Shown here: positions 36,962-49,093 of the stretch, in pieces
Numbering within the stretch: position 1 is the first letter of the stretch
Layout of the letters: the number at the start of each line of letters is the position of its first letter
From: Rhexocercosporidium sp. MPI-PUGE-AT-0058
Taxonomy: Eukaryota; Ascomycota; Leotiomycetes; Helotiales
DNA: 64,000 nt
Reading direction: 5' to 3'
Assembly: GCA_020746875.1 (NCBI GenBank)
Contig: JAGTJL010000022.1
Span: 496,001 to 560,000, forward strand
The notes under the pieces: model-generated
Databases searched by the model: none
What the model saw: the letters and a program-made list of their open reading frames with translations, nothing else
What the model was told of the DNA's origin: nothing
Position numbers and translations under genes: made by a program

Positions 36962-37740
36962 TTTACTTCTTAGTTAACTTCTCCGAATATCTCAAAGCCG
37001 AGTGCAATCTCGTCTGATCACATGCTGCGGTGATACTTTCAAATTTATTCTTCCATTGATGCGGCGCTAAAGGGCCATATCAAATATACCTGTCCAGGAT
37101 CTCATGCCTGTTAAAGTTCCGAAACTCAACACAGACCTCTTGAGCACAACATCGCCAGGTAATCGACCTCGCTTATGCATGGATGTAACATCATAAGGCC
37201 ATTTCAGGGGCTCTGCATTCGTGCCAGTACGCCACTTGTGGTTCGATTTAGGTTGGCCCTAGCAAAAGCTTTGGTGCTTGATGTCCGGCAGACATCCCGC
37301 GGTGCGCGACGCAGACTGAATTCATCTGTTTATGTTCCGATGAGCCGACAGCTGCAGATTTGGCAGGTCTGATGTTGAGACGAAGGGTGCATGGATTGCG
37401 TTTTGTAGATGGAGGTAGCATTGAAGTCCTGGATTTGGTCTAGAACCTTTCTTGTTTCCTAACGCGGAATGTGTAGGTCTCTGAACTGATTTTGGGAACT
37501 TGTATAAATTACGTGGACTTCGTCCTGAAAGACAAATCTTCACTCCCATCATCATCCCATCTTCATCTCACCTTCTCTACACTTCATTGACTTACTCTCC
37601 TGGTGAGATCTTCCTTCGAATTCTGCAATTAATAGGCCATCACCTTCCCCATCAATCTTTCATCAACACACATTCATTCAGCGTCATTGCCATCCACAAA
37701 CCCAACAGACACCACTTCGAAGCCCAACAAGAAATTCAAG
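36962..37740. other. Divergent promoter region
   Basis: Lies between the minus-strand gene at 36961 and the plus-strand gene at 37741. The right half contains the TATA box at 37503 and a CT-rich, CATTCATTCA-containing leader (37540-37740). No coding signal was seen. Confidence 0.5.
37503..37508 (+). promoter_or_regulatory. TATA box of the 93-residue gene
   Basis: TATAAA in TTGTATAAATTACG, 233 bases before ATG 37741 and followed by a long pyrimidine-rich leader, a common fungal promoter layout. Confidence 0.5.
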
Positions 37741-38170
37741 ATGTCCGCCACGTAAGCTCTTCCTCAATTCCAGATGCCCCTCTCTGTTGGCAATATAACA
37801 TATCGAATTGACAAATGAAGAAAAAGTGCCACTTTCAACCCCACCACTAACGCCGCATACTCCCCTGGTAGCGACGACTCATCTCGCGGAAAGTCTCTTG
37901 CCCCAGCATTCAACCCAGCTCCATTACCTACATCTTCAACTTTGAGAGCACCTGCTGGTAAGTCACTCTCGAGCATTTTTCATCCTATCTCCTCCGCCAT
38001 CTTTCGATTTCCAGATTTTGACCAGAACAGGCGGTCTTCTCAAAGGTGCCACCGACGAGAATGGTCAACTGAAAGCCGCGGCGCTGATGGTTGGAATCAA
38101 ACTTGATCTCGAGGCTGAAGTTCATCTGACGGCAAGAGTTCGGGGAGACATCACGATTGGATTGTACTGA
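37741..38170 (+). CDS. Small conserved fungal protein (93 residues)
   Basis: Three exons: 37741-37751 (only 11 coding nt), 37827-37957, 38031-38170; 282 nt, in frame. The microexon encodes MSA plus two bases of Thr. The intron after it is 75 nt and the second is 73 nt, both GT-AG. The N-terminal half is polar and disordered (NAAYSPGSDDSSRGKS). The C-terminal half is regular: GGLLKGATDENGQLKAAA, then GIKLDLEAEVHLTARVRG and the terminal DITIGLY, an amphipathic beta pattern. I recognise this as the type of small unannotated protein conserved in filamentous ascomycetes but know no function. Because the first exon is so short and the frame changes at every splice, automated calling would easily miss it. 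Confidence 0.8.
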
Positions 38171-38416
38171 ACGTATCGGGAACGTGACTTTGGTGACGAT
38201 TGTAACTTGCTTGGAGGGACGACACCTTGATCCAGGCACGGGCTGGGCCTCGATGTGGGATAGTGATGGTTATTGCAGCTAGGCTTTTAGGACTGCAGGA
38301 CGAGAGGGAGAGTGTGCCACTGTGGAAATTATCCCATGCTTATGTTGCGCGAGGTAGAACGCAGACCTTATTGGACCCTCTCTTTATTTGAGCTGGGGAC
38401 AGTATGGCAATCTATA

Positions 38417-41400
38417 TCAGACCAGGACTCTCACCCTTAACTTTGCTTCACAATGTACGCAATCAGAATTGAGTCCACAACCATGACAATCCACGCTGCA
38501 AACCCAAATGCACCTTGAAAAACACCATTGAAATGTTTCCACAGAAAGGCCACAACTCCACTCATGACCATCATGAAAATATTGAGAAATGAAATAGCCA
38601 TCCAATTGGGACCCTCGTTGATGTGTATTCCCCACCCCTCATTTATCGCCCCTGTGAACCTGAGAATACTAGTGTCAAGTTTCTTTGGAAGTCTTGGTAG
38701 CCAAGCCGGTACCGCACCGAAGAAATCGCACGATAGATAATGGAGGAATATGTCTTGTGGCATCGGTGGATCGTCCTGGAGCGGGCAAGGAGCATATATA
38801 TAGGTCTTGGCATCAACCTCTTGAGGTGGCGGGATACATAGTGGTTTTTGCAGGATCCCAACGCGAAGCGGATCTTGTACTGCAAACTGTGATAGAACGT
38901 TAGCTACTTTTGCAAGTTAATCTGTATTTGGAACACGCGCCTTGACAAAATGAATTGCGGCTGGCTTCATAAGCCCAAATTGAGTCTTGAAAGACCGGAG
39001 CTGAGAGTACTGTGCTCGGATTCTCTTGAACAGTCCTCCGTCACAGCCTACGCCCCGGAGATCGATCTTGCCTATTGTTTCGGAATATTTACGGTGTTGA
39101 CACAGAGTTCAAGATAAGCCTGATTTGTTGGCGGAGGGCTCGGGGTGTTCAGGGAGGATCTTGAGCCTGCGAGGCTCAAAGCCGAGGAGTTGCTTGTAAG
39201 TTGATATGAACTGGAAGGAGAACTCCCAGAAGAATACACCGGCAAAGGTGTTTGCATACCCGATGATGGCCCCATCGCATACGAAGATGTTGGCCCGGGA
39301 TTGGACCCTGTACATGGTAGGATCGCGGCAAGCCGAACGGCTTCTTGTGTAGAGTGAATCGAGAGATCGATAAACAACTCATCGCCGCATTTCTATGGAA
39401 TTTAGTCAAGTCACTGTGTAATTCTTAAAATATACGTACGCATTTCCACACGATTCTTTGCTTGTCAGATGAGACAGTTGGTTGAAAAGCTCGCTTAACG
39501 AAATTCTTAGAAAAGTGGATGGTGAACTTGAAGATTTGCGACACAATGTTGGCGAACGGACATCCATGGAGATAGCACTAGATTTGTGATCATGCTGTTC
39601 ACCAGACACGAGAATAGAACTGGGTTCGTTCTCTAGAAGATTGAACTCACTAAGACCATACGGCAATGCCCGGTACTCGTGTTGGGCTTTCAGAATACTA
39701 GTCTGATCGACGGAAATTGACTGGCTGAGGTCCTCTAGTGTTGATTTTATTAAACTCGTTGGAGCCACGATTGCCTCACGTTCTTGCGGGTCAGTCGTGG
39801 GGGTGAACAAAGGCGCATGTTGTGGTTCTGCAACCCTGTGTACCAAGCAATTTTGGTGTTATCGAACTACAACCCTCCAAAGTATAAGGGATTTCGATAG
39901 TGGGCGCATCTGGCATATCAGTATCTTCTTGCCCGCCGCTCCACATGACCAAAAGTGGTAAAGTCAATGCATCCCATTTGAATCTGCGCCAACTTCAAGT
40001 CGCTTCCTTTTGCTGGGTATGGTGTCGTTGCTTGGAATCATCGCCCTCTTCTTCAAACCCCCAACTTCCGTCTTGAAAGGTGTCTCGGGGTCAGACTGAG
40101 CAATGTCAACACTTCGAAGTATCTGGTTTTCTTCATGTGTAGCAGAACCTCCAGGCTCTGCTGCATTTTGCGCGGTTGGTCTGGTTGGATCCAAAAAGAG
40201 CGCCAACGACCGTTCCAGCTTCTTAAATGGGTCCGATAAGGTCAAAAATTCTCTGACCCGCTCGAGATTCGGAAGCGGAATCCCCTCGTTGTCGCTGAAG
40301 CCGCTACCAAAGTCACTCTGTTCGTCTATCTGCAAAGACTGTAAGCATTCCCCAGAACCAGAACCCACAAGGAGTCGCTCGAGCATGATCTTATCAACCT
40401 TCCGATTCTTTATTTCGTGAAATGCCTTTGCCAATTTGTCAATGTCGCTGCACGCGAACTGCTGGCGGATCACTCTTGTAGCATGCGCTCGATAGGTATA
40501 GACTAGCTTGATAGCACCCATCTGAGTAACATTGTTTTGGTTGGCCTCAATCCGAAGATTATTTGCGAAGTCTCGTAAGAGGCGCCGAAAGTTTCGTTCG
40601 AATTTATCGAGGTCCATCATCTGAAAGCCCTTGATGATAAGATGCCTGATTTCATCTTTCCTAGCCAAAACCGAAACAACTTCTTCCACAGCTCCCCCAA
40701 CTGCTGCAGGGTTAATAGAACTGAATGTCTCTCCTGTAAAGCCACTCATAATAGATGCGATAGAAGTAGAGTCCCACATATCATTTGCCATTCCATCTTC
40801 GGGCTTCAACTGCTGTGGGGATGTTTTCGTGTTTGTCCGTTGCTCCATTGACGCACGGCTAAAGTACCCACTATCTCGAGACGATATCGTCGAGCCATAA
40901 ACGATCTTGTTTGAAGGCGTGCGGTTCTACGATTCTCGCAGAGTAGAGAACCCGATGTCGGTGGCTGGAGGCAAGTGATGTAACCGCCCAGCCATTGAAT
41001 TCTCGCTAATCTTCTCGATTTCGAAGGTATCCCACTGTGAAATTTGCTGTTGACTGGCTGCTGAATTTCAGGCGTTTTGTCGAAGGGGAGAGCGTCATCT
41101 GATGCTTTTAATTTCATATTATTATCTGGTCCAGGAAGTCCAAAGATGTTGCCATTTAACGGATCATCAGGCCAAGGATCTTTCCAGTCTGAAAGCATGC
41201 GGAGCCCAGCAGTAAAATGAGCCGAAACATGGACACATCTTGATTCCCAATCCATACAAAACGCCCCGCAGAAGCCAGAGACTCCTTCCCAGTCCGGCTC
41301 GATGTCCACGTACCAGTTTTCCACATCAGCCACACACCCATAATGATCTTTCAAATGACGAATAAGCTCGTCTTTTAGATGGAAGTCATGATCAAACCTG

Positions 41401-42131
41401 AAAGCTTTGCCAAGGCATTGGTCATGAGATTTTGTTTGATTTCTAACTGTGCCAAAGGCCACTCCACATACGTAACAACTCGCGTCTCTACCGAATCCAT
41501 GTGCTAAACACTCCCACTCTTTCTGTGGCCAATGAGTCTCTTCGTGTAGTTGCCAATCCGCATAATCCAAGGTTTCTTTCAGGCAATAAATCCCGTCGAG
41601 GTTGATACGAGTGCACTGAAACATTCTCGAAGCTTGGGGGCTATCAGTGGCTGGTCCTCTTCTTTTCTCATTCATAGGATAAGCTACGCGATGATTATTT
41701 GACAAGGAATGATATGCTAAGCCTTGTGGGACTCGAATAGGCTGCTTTCTGTCTAGTATCTGCTTTCGCTGTTCATCGGATTGATCTGCGATTGATGTGT
41801 TGGGAGATCATCGATAACCAGAATCGTGTTGTGACGAAATATTTTGAGACATATCGAACAGGTTTTTGGAACCAGATTGATTGTTGCTCGCGGCAAGTAA
41901 TGGCTAATAAAATGTATTCTGTGGTTGAAAAGTACTGGGTGGTGCCTGCACTCGATGGTCGTGCATATTCAACTGGTGATCTCCGAATTGAGCAAAGGGT
42001 ATTTGTGCGGAACCATCTTCAATCGAAATATTCTGATCCGGTCTGTAGCCACCATAAGATATTACTGCAGTCATCAGGTTATCATCCGTTGGGTAGGACC
42101 ATTTATCCCTGTGATCCTCATGCCCCTCCAT
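38417..42131 (-). pseudogene. Broken member of the fungal C2H2-plus-transmembrane protein family
   Basis: Read on the minus strand, the pieces run in family order. ATG 42131 opens a disordered N-terminus. Then come IAYHS-like RVPQGLAYHSLSNNHRVA, Cys/His finger-like segments (ECLAHGFGRDASCYVCG), SIASIMSGFTGETF and FRRLLRDFANNLRIEA, then CGDELFIDLSIHS, ELCVNTVN, IDLRGVGCDGGLFKRI and FIFLHYL-type motifs. Two C-terminal membrane helices follow near 38440-38560 (WMAISFLNIFMMVMSGVVAF). The frame is broken several times: TAG 41906-41904, TGA 41810-41808, a stop at 39966-39964 with a frame change, and frame shifts near 39410 and 39076. Some breaks could be introns (41935-41786 would remove both 5' stops in frame), but the 39076 shift lies inside a conserved block. 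Function unknown in the family. Confidence 0.6.
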
Positions 42132-42692
42132 TGTGGCTTAATGGCGTGAGACAGCGCCTACGCCGTTGGCTTTCACAATCGCAGCGGGGATTTCTCACGA
42201 AGGAGTTTGTGTTGGTGTGATTACAAAGGATGTTGAATTACTGTAGAGTAGAAAGAACGGATGTCCAAGCATCTTAACAGACCACCTCACCTTTGCACAG
42301 CCCCTTTCTTAGTTCGCCCGACTGGAGTGTACTGTACGACTTCACTGGGCGTCACGGCTCCCTCGTGCATCGCAAGGCCGATTTGAAACTCTGACCGCCA
42401 CGGTGAAAGTCCCTCTCATTCAAAGACCCATCTTCATCTCAGTCGTGACGGGGTCTGCTAAAGTCCGCCATGAAATAAAAGTGGAGATGTTGACGTATAA
42501 GCGAGATAAAGGGGATGGTAGCAAATTGAACTTGACGTTTTTCTAACAGAAATACCAAAAGGCGAGCAAGTCAAACATACGGAATCCAAACGAAAAAATC
42601 CATGAATTATAGTCACTCAATAGCGCACACTTAGCATTCAAATCCGGGACCCAAAGCATCCAAAGTTACGAAAACAAATTATTCCTCGCTTA
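42132..42692. other. Intergenic region
   Basis: About 560 bases between the pseudogene's start and the 3' end of the acidic-protein gene. No gene was seen. Confidence 0.5.
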
Positions 42693-44818
42693 TCAATTAT
42701 CGAAGCCTTTCCCGTTGTTGAGGCCGGTTTCATCATCAAGCACCTGGCCATCGGAATTGCCTTCCCCAGCATTATGATCCACATTACCCTGGTCGACTCC
42801 ATTACTGTTTCCATCAGCCCCTCCATCTTGATTGCTTTGGTTCCCACCAGTATTCCCATCATTCTGAGATCCTTGAGCCCCATTCTGATCTCCTCCTTGA
42901 TTTCCCTGGTCATTGTCCTCGTCGCTGCCAGTTCCACTACATCCCCCACCTCCATTATTTCCATCCTTCCCATCATCATCACTCCCGCTATCATCAGACT
43001 TCTCAAGCTCATCATCTACCCCTCCCTCTGGGTAACGATCTTGTGAATCTTGTTGATATCCTTGATTCTCTACAACTTCGTCGGGGAGTGGCCTATTCGG
43101 ATTATTGGCATCTTCATTTTTATCTTCCGCCGCCTTCACACCAGCATCATGTTTTGCCTGCGTGTCATCAAGCCTCTTCTGTCTCTTGCGCGCCAGCTTC
43201 TGCTTCCTAGCTGCTCTAGCATCTCTCCTTGTCTGACTTGCAGCGGCGGCCGCAGCCCTCGCTGTAAGTACCACAGCTGGGATAAAATCGCGATGACGAT
43301 AACATCCATAGGGAGGCATTCCATTCGAATTTGTGATCTTTTGCCTGCATGGAATCCCAGTAGTCGTCGGCAGAGCGAGGCATTTTCGGGGCCCCACGAG
43401 GGTGGGATAAGGCGTATTGGTGTCGTCGTGGTCGTCTGAGTCTGACTCGACCTCTTCATCATCGTCGCCTTCCTCGTCGTCGTTTGAGCTACTCGAGGAA
43501 GGCTCATCGTCTGGAGCACTGCCAGCTGGCTTCCTGGGCTTCGGGCGAGGCCTAGCTAGCGTTTTACCAGCTCTTGCTCTTACAACTGCTGCGTTTCTAG
43601 CCGTTTTCTTCCTCTTTGTAGTTTCTTCGTCATCAGATGACCGGGCTGGGGAAGGTGAATCGTCTGCATTGCCATTTTCGTCTCGACTCCCATCCTTGCT
43701 TGCATTCTCATCCTCATCCTCCTCGGAGTCCGAATCAGTACTATGACGCTCGTCCTCGGAATCATAGTCCTCATCTTCCGAGTTGTCAAAGTCCGACAAG
43801 ATGGAATCGTTACTGCTACTTCCACGATCGGATCCACTAGCCCGTCCATTATGAGAGGAAGAAGCGTCCGAGTCTCCACCACTGTCGCTTCCTCCATTGC
43901 CTCCACTTTCATCATCACCTGCTGGAGCAGTAGCAACGGAAGAATCAACGACTTTAGCTACTTTTCTCGTATCTTTGCTATCATCTTTGTTGCTTTCTTT
44001 CTCCCTTTGTCCAGTACAGTCTTGCTTCTCCTTATCAAACTTCTTCTTCGCTTCCTCCTCCTTGTGAGGCGTATCCTCATCCGTAGGATAATAATCGGCG
44101 CCAAAGTACAAGGGTCCCGAATTTCTCAGCGGATTTCCAATATGACTATACTTCTTCAAATCCCTCTCCTTTTTCTTCTGTGTAGCTCTCTTCGGTCTCC
44201 TAGCCAACCGCCTATTCTTCTTCTTCTCCTGTTTCCTTTTCTCATCGTCAACGCTATCATCGCTTAAATCGCCATCTTCATAATCAATATATGCCGCATT
44301 GGGATTAAACGCTGTAGTGTCCCATGGATTCTTGACACCGGGCCCATATTTCTTCGCGAGCTTCCTTTTCTTCCCCTCAACGGCCTTCTTCACCTTATTT
44401 GCTTCGATCTTCTGAGCCTTTGGCTTTTGGACACTCGGCTTCTCCTTCCCCTCCGCGATCGTGGGACTAGGCGGATCTGTGGGCCAATCGTACGGTCCTG
44501 GCCCCCCCTTGATAGACTGCAGGTAGGAGTCTCTTTTCGGATGAGATGTACTCTGCGCGTGGACTGAATGGAGCTGGCTTCTTCGCGTATATCCTCTTCT
44601 TGCGATCTGGCATGGCAGGAGATGGTTGGTCTTGTGCTTTTTGCGCTCCTTCGTCGTTGTCCGAGGCGGCGCGGGCTCGCTTGGAGGCTTTTCTGCGTGA
44701 TTTGTTAGCTATGTCATTTTATTCTCTAGTCGACGGGTTTGAACAATTCAATTTCAATGAATCATTTTTGTCCACGGGAAGAAAATTTTACTTACTGTTT
44801 GGTCTGCCTGTGAGCCAT
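42693..44818 (-). CDS. Acidic low-complexity nuclear-type protein with apparent frameshift
   Basis: ATG 44818 begins MAHRQTKQ; exon 44818-44796, intron 44795-44693 (GTAAGT...CGCAG), then one long exon to 42693. The frame from the start reads RARAASDNDEGAQ and KKRIYAKKPAPFSP, and meets a stop unless one base is dropped from a C7 tract at 44502-44508. With six bases it runs into GGPGPYDWPTDPP and on to the end: 674 codons including stop, exactly in frame. The protein has basic KKRK-type clusters (likely nuclear signals) and long Asp/Glu/Ser runs. A Cys/His block reads CLALPTTTGIPC, then GCYRHRD, like small Zn-binding motifs of fungal proteins. The tail is rich in Gly/Asn/Gln/Asp. Either the assembly has one extra base or the gene is truly shifted. 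Function unknown. Confidence 0.65.
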
Positions 44819-46755
44819 GTTTGCACTCAGTTCTTGCTGTTCGCGTGATAAAGGGAAGAAGAATCAAAGTCGGGTTCGGTGTCGAGTCCATCTTACATAG
44901 AGGTTTGGAGACAAAGCTCTTCTGTGACCCCTTGATTCTCTTGACACTTGCCGCCGGATGCATCGTGTTTGTGTGAATAGATCCCTTCCGTCAATTCTTT
45001 GGTATTGTGTGGACTGGGCTTGAAGCTCGACGGATGCGGCTGCAGGATAAAGAGAGGCTTCGCTTCAGGTTGGTCTTCGACTCTATCCGGCCATTTTGCG
45101 AGCAGGAACATTGCGTGGTCTTGTTCTTACTGTGAATCTTCGAAAGGGATCTCTTGGTTGGCGCAAAGTGAGGGGTAGAGATCAGGGCTCTAAAGCACCC
45201 ACTGTGCTAATTTAAAGCAGGAAGTAGGAAATTCGAAGCAATTTATTGAATAGCATTCCGAAAAACAATTGGGGAGCCAACATTGATCGAATTTCAGCAC
45301 ACATCTGTCGGGGGAGGAATAGGAGACATTGAATTTACTTGCCAAACGCACTTTGGCGGACAGGCAGCGATTTAATTGCAGTGGCAAGATATCGCAGGTC
45401 GGTGGAACGAACTCCTTGCTTGCTCGCAAAAGAAAAATAACCTGTACAGTATCACCAACAGAACTGAATGGAAATAAATCCGCAATAGACTTCTGGAATG
45501 CAAAATGGACATAATTCCCAACCCGTCCCATAAAAGAACGATATAATTCATCACTTTAATAAAACAGAAGTTGCTTCGGGACTGACCATGTTGTAAATTA
45601 ATCGCTTGACTGCTTGAGAGAAATATGTTTGATCTTCACACCTGAGTAACCCAGGTCTGACTGAATACCCACCATACTACATGTCACTGGTAGGAAGAAG
45701 CCCGGTTTTCGGAAGGTGGGCTGATACCAAACACTTCAATAAACGTCCGAGGAATGGCAATTCTTTCCCATTCTTCCACATGACAAACGGTATCCCCAAG
45801 CAGTCGCTCGTCATCGTCATAACAGATCGATATCGCAAATCTATCAACTGGAAGCTCGAGATGATATGCAAGGCAAGCTCATTACCATATCAAGGAACCC
45901 AGCACACAACCGACGTCCACCATGATGATATTCGGCTACACAGCCTTATTCAGGCACCTAATCTGGGATTGGCAGGTCCTCAATCTCGCCAAGGAGAGGA
46001 GTCAAGGCATTGTACGCTTGGCTGCTCCACCAAAGCAGCATTCTATCCAGTCACAGGCAGTTACTTTATTAAATAGAAGCCTTCTATCAACTCCCAAGAC
46101 TTTTCCAAGAATTCGATGCATTTTCCAATGCAGTTGTTAGCTTTATTGTGGCTGTTATCGCCTTGGCTCCTTCTCAGTTCAGCGATAGCTGCAAGGAAAT
46201 GGGAGGCGAAATGCATGCATTACAGGCCTTATTTCCACTTACAGTAGTGTCATGTACTCCTCCGCAGCTCGTATCCTCGCTCTAGGTATCCTGATTCTTG
46301 AGGATAATGATGGATTCGATGTACAAATTGATGCATTTCATAGGCCACAAGAAACCTGCGGACCTGGTCGGGAAGTGGAGAGCTAGACGATCCAGGTACG
46401 ATGCGGGGTGTGCAAGCTGGGCAAGATGTCTTATCTGCACTGGCTGGAGCTTCATTTCTCGAGGCACTTGGTACTCATGCCGCATTTCTGCCAGCCAGCT
46501 TGCCTACTCGTACTGCCTACTGAACCTAGATGAGCCAAGAGGAGGCTGGCTGCTCGTGATAGTAGAACCCCACCTTAGTGAACTTTTCCATGCGGCCGTC
46601 CCGTGTTGGGGGACTAAGTAGGAAGGTATCAGGCTGTTGAGCCAGCTGCCAAGCTCTCCATTGACAGGGCATGCTGCAATCATTCGATCTACTCTGTATG
46701 GAGGGTACTGTAGTGAACAGTGGGATTGGGAATTGCGGTGGCCGTCGAGATTAGG

Positions 46756-46781
46756 GTGTGTGTGTGTGAGAGAGAGAGAGG
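46756..46781. repeat. GT/GA compound microsatellite
   Basis: (GT) repeats at 46756-46768 run directly into (GA) repeats to about 46781, about 105 bases upstream of the aminopeptidase start codon. (GA)n tracts are common in fungal promoters. Confidence 0.85.
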
Positions 46782-46796
46782 GTAAGGGAGGGGAGC

Positions 46797-46802
46797 TATA
46801 TT
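46797..46802 (+). promoter_or_regulatory. TATA element of the aminopeptidase gene
   Basis: TATATT in AGCTATATTAAGT, 82 bases before ATG 46884, a plausible core-promoter position. Confidence 0.45.
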
Positions 46803-46883
46803 AAGTACGAAGTTCCCCCATGAATATTCGAGTTCTGCACTTCATTCCCTTTTCACTTCCTCGCGAAAAGTCAATCCTTAATC

Positions 46884-48531
46884 ATGAAGCTCTCTACCTA
46901 TGCCAGTGTCCTCGCGACTATCGCTTCTCTTGTTGAAGCTGGGCCTGTAGCTCGTGCTCTGCCTTTGGTTGAGTCGGTATGTCTCCCCACTTGTTTCACT
47001 TTCTCGAATTCTTGTTCACAGTCCCATTGAATGAATTGAGCTTAAACTAACATCAATCAACCAGAACAAACTCCGCCGCGTCTTGCTCCGCTCCGAGCTC
47101 CTTGCAAAAGGAAAGACACTGCAAGGCTTCGCATATGCCACTGAGGGACGCAACCGATATATTGGAACCCCAGGACATAACTCAACCGTCAATTGGCTCT
47201 ACGACACACTGACGGCCACTGGATACTATGATGTATATCTGCAGCCATTCAATGTCGAGGCTTCCGAGGCAACTGGAACTGCCAATGGAGCACCTCTGGC
47301 TGTCCAGGCTATGACTGGTACTCCGGCTGGAACTCCTTCTGGAGAGCTGGTCAATGTTGCGAACATCGGTTGTGATGCTGCAGATTACCCTGCTGCTTTA
47401 GTTGGGAAGATCGCTCTGATCAAGCGTGGAACTTGCCCGTTCGCTCAAAAGGTATGTCTTCCGCTCTAACCGGCAAAAGTTTATCAATGAAGAAAACCTG
47501 CTGACTTGTCCAGGCTGAACTTGCCAAGAAAGCGGGTGCCATTGGAACCATCATCTACAACAATGTCGCCGGAGCTTTGGCAGGTACCCTTGGCGGCCCT
47601 GGTAACTTTGTCCCAACTGTTGGTATTTCCCAAGAGGACGGACTTGCTCTTGTTGCATCCGGCGGAACTGCTTCGTTGAACGTGATTGTCACAGTTGTTG
47701 GAACGTAAGTGACCCAATTCCCTCAACCGCATACCTCACCTAACTCGTCACAGATACAATGTCATCGCCGAGACCAAGGGAGGAGACCACTCGAATGTCA
47801 TCATGGCAGGAGCCCACACAGACTCCGTCGACGCCGGCCCAGGAATCAACGACAACGGCTCCGGCACCATTGGCATCCTTGAAGTGGCCCTCAAGCTCAC
47901 CGCATTCTCCACCACCAACGCCGTTCGCTTCGGCTGGTGGTCCGGCGAAGAAGAAGGTCTTCTCGGAGCCGAACACTACGTCGCTAACCTCTCCGCCGAG
48001 GAGGCAGAGAAGATCCGTCTCTACCTCAACTTCGACATGATCGCCTCGCCCAACTTCGTCTACCAGATCTACGATGGCGACGGATCGGCCTTCGGTACTT
48101 CGGGCGCCCCTGGTTCCGCCGAGGTCGAGAAGCTTTGGGAGGATTACTTCAAGAATGAGGTTGATATCGCTACTGAGCCTACTGCCTTTGATGGCCGTTC
48201 TGATTATGGTCCTTTCTTGGATGCTGGTATCGCTGCTGGTGGACTTACCTCCGGAGCCGATGAGGTCAAGACCGCCGAGCAAGTCGCTATCTGGGGAGGA
48301 ACCGCTGGTGCCATCCTCGACCCTAACTACCACACTGCCAAGGACACTCTCGAGAACCTCAATGTTGGCGTTTGGGTTCAGATGACCAAGGGTATTGCTC
48401 ATGCTATTGCTACATATGCTCGCAGTTTTGCATCTCTCCCACCTAAGACCAAGAGAAGTGTTGAGAGTGTCAATGTTGAGGTCAAGCGTGATGTTGGATA
48501 CAAGAGGAAGGGTGGCAAATTCTTGTATTAG
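46884..48531 (+). CDS. Secreted M28 leucine aminopeptidase with PA domain
   Basis: Exons 46884-46976, 47065-47451, 47514-47704, 47754-48531; 1,449 nt, 482 residues. Signal peptide MKLSTYASVLATIASLVEAG. A protease-associated domain at about residues 110-225 contains LVNVANIGCDAADYPA and GKIALIKRGTCPFAQKAELA. The M28 catalytic domain has the di-zinc ligands and catalytic Glu pair in standard places: AGAHTDSV (His), GPGINDNGSG (Asp), SGEEEGLLGAEH (Glu-Glu), NFDMIASPN (Asp) and DPNYHTAKD (His). It should remove N-terminal residues from peptides outside the cell and resembles Aspergillus Lap2/ApY-type enzymes. The product could feed transporters such as the OPT protein at 18.6-21.3 kb. The tail after the domain is basic (KTKRSVE), possibly processed. 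Confidence 0.95.
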
Positions 48532-48856
48532 ATGTGACGACGGGGGAAAAGTATTGTAAAGATGAGGAAGCAATCTGTATATGATAATGTTTATATGAGG
48601 ATAATGAAATATGATCAACAGAGACTTGTATGTTTGTTTCCTAACGTAGGAGGACGTGAGAACAGCGTGCTAATGGGAAGGCCCTGGGTGGATCCCAAAG
48701 TTGAAACTCGCCTCCGATAAAAAGAGTACTAAAATGATTCCCTCGCACTCATGGCAGGGAATATCAGATCGCAATACCTGAAGCATGATATAACATTCGG
48801 AAGGGGGAGTCTAGATCAGAGGCTGGTTGTTTTGGTGTTGGGATGACTAAGCGATA

Positions 48857-49093
48857 TTAGGGGAAGCTGGATCCTGAAGCTTTCTTCATTCCCCTCAGCA
48901 TGTCCACTCTTCCTCTCCCACCGCAACCATCACTATCAGTATCATCCAGTGTCTGAAACCCCCTATCTACAACACAGCTATCATTCATTTCCTCATCTGC
49001 GAGGATCGCGCCCATAAATACAAGGCGTGGGCGGCGTGCAATAACGGAGTTGAGGTAGCGGGGTCTAAGTTTGAACAGCTTCATCCCCAACAT
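48857..49093 (-). CDS. Short hypothetical open frame
   Basis: ATG 49093 to TAA, 78 codons, with a stop just upstream in frame. The product has a basic start (KLFKLRPRYLNSVIARR) then ADEEMNDSC and TLDDTDSDGCGGRGR. The codon pattern looks plausible, but there is no recognised family and no supporting intron, so it may be spurious. Confidence 0.25.
   Translation of the reverse strand: MLGMKLFKLRPRYLNSVIARRPRLVFMGAILADEEMNDSCVVDRGFQTLDDTDSDGCGGRGRVDMLRGMKKASGSSFP

Larger units (their letters stand above)
44819..46883. other. 2-kb divergent intergenic region
   Basis: Contains no gene I can support. An open stretch at 45681-46076 lacks family features. The right end carries the GT/GA microsatellite and TATA element of the aminopeptidase promoter. 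Confidence 0.45.

Noticed and set aside
43417..44267. Long plus-strand open frames opposite the acidic protein
   Set aside because: They are antisense artefacts of GA-rich Asp/Glu codons, giving Ser/Ile/Leu runs.
45681..46076. 131-codon open frame
   Set aside because: No recognisable family, no splice support, and competing frames look equally plausible.
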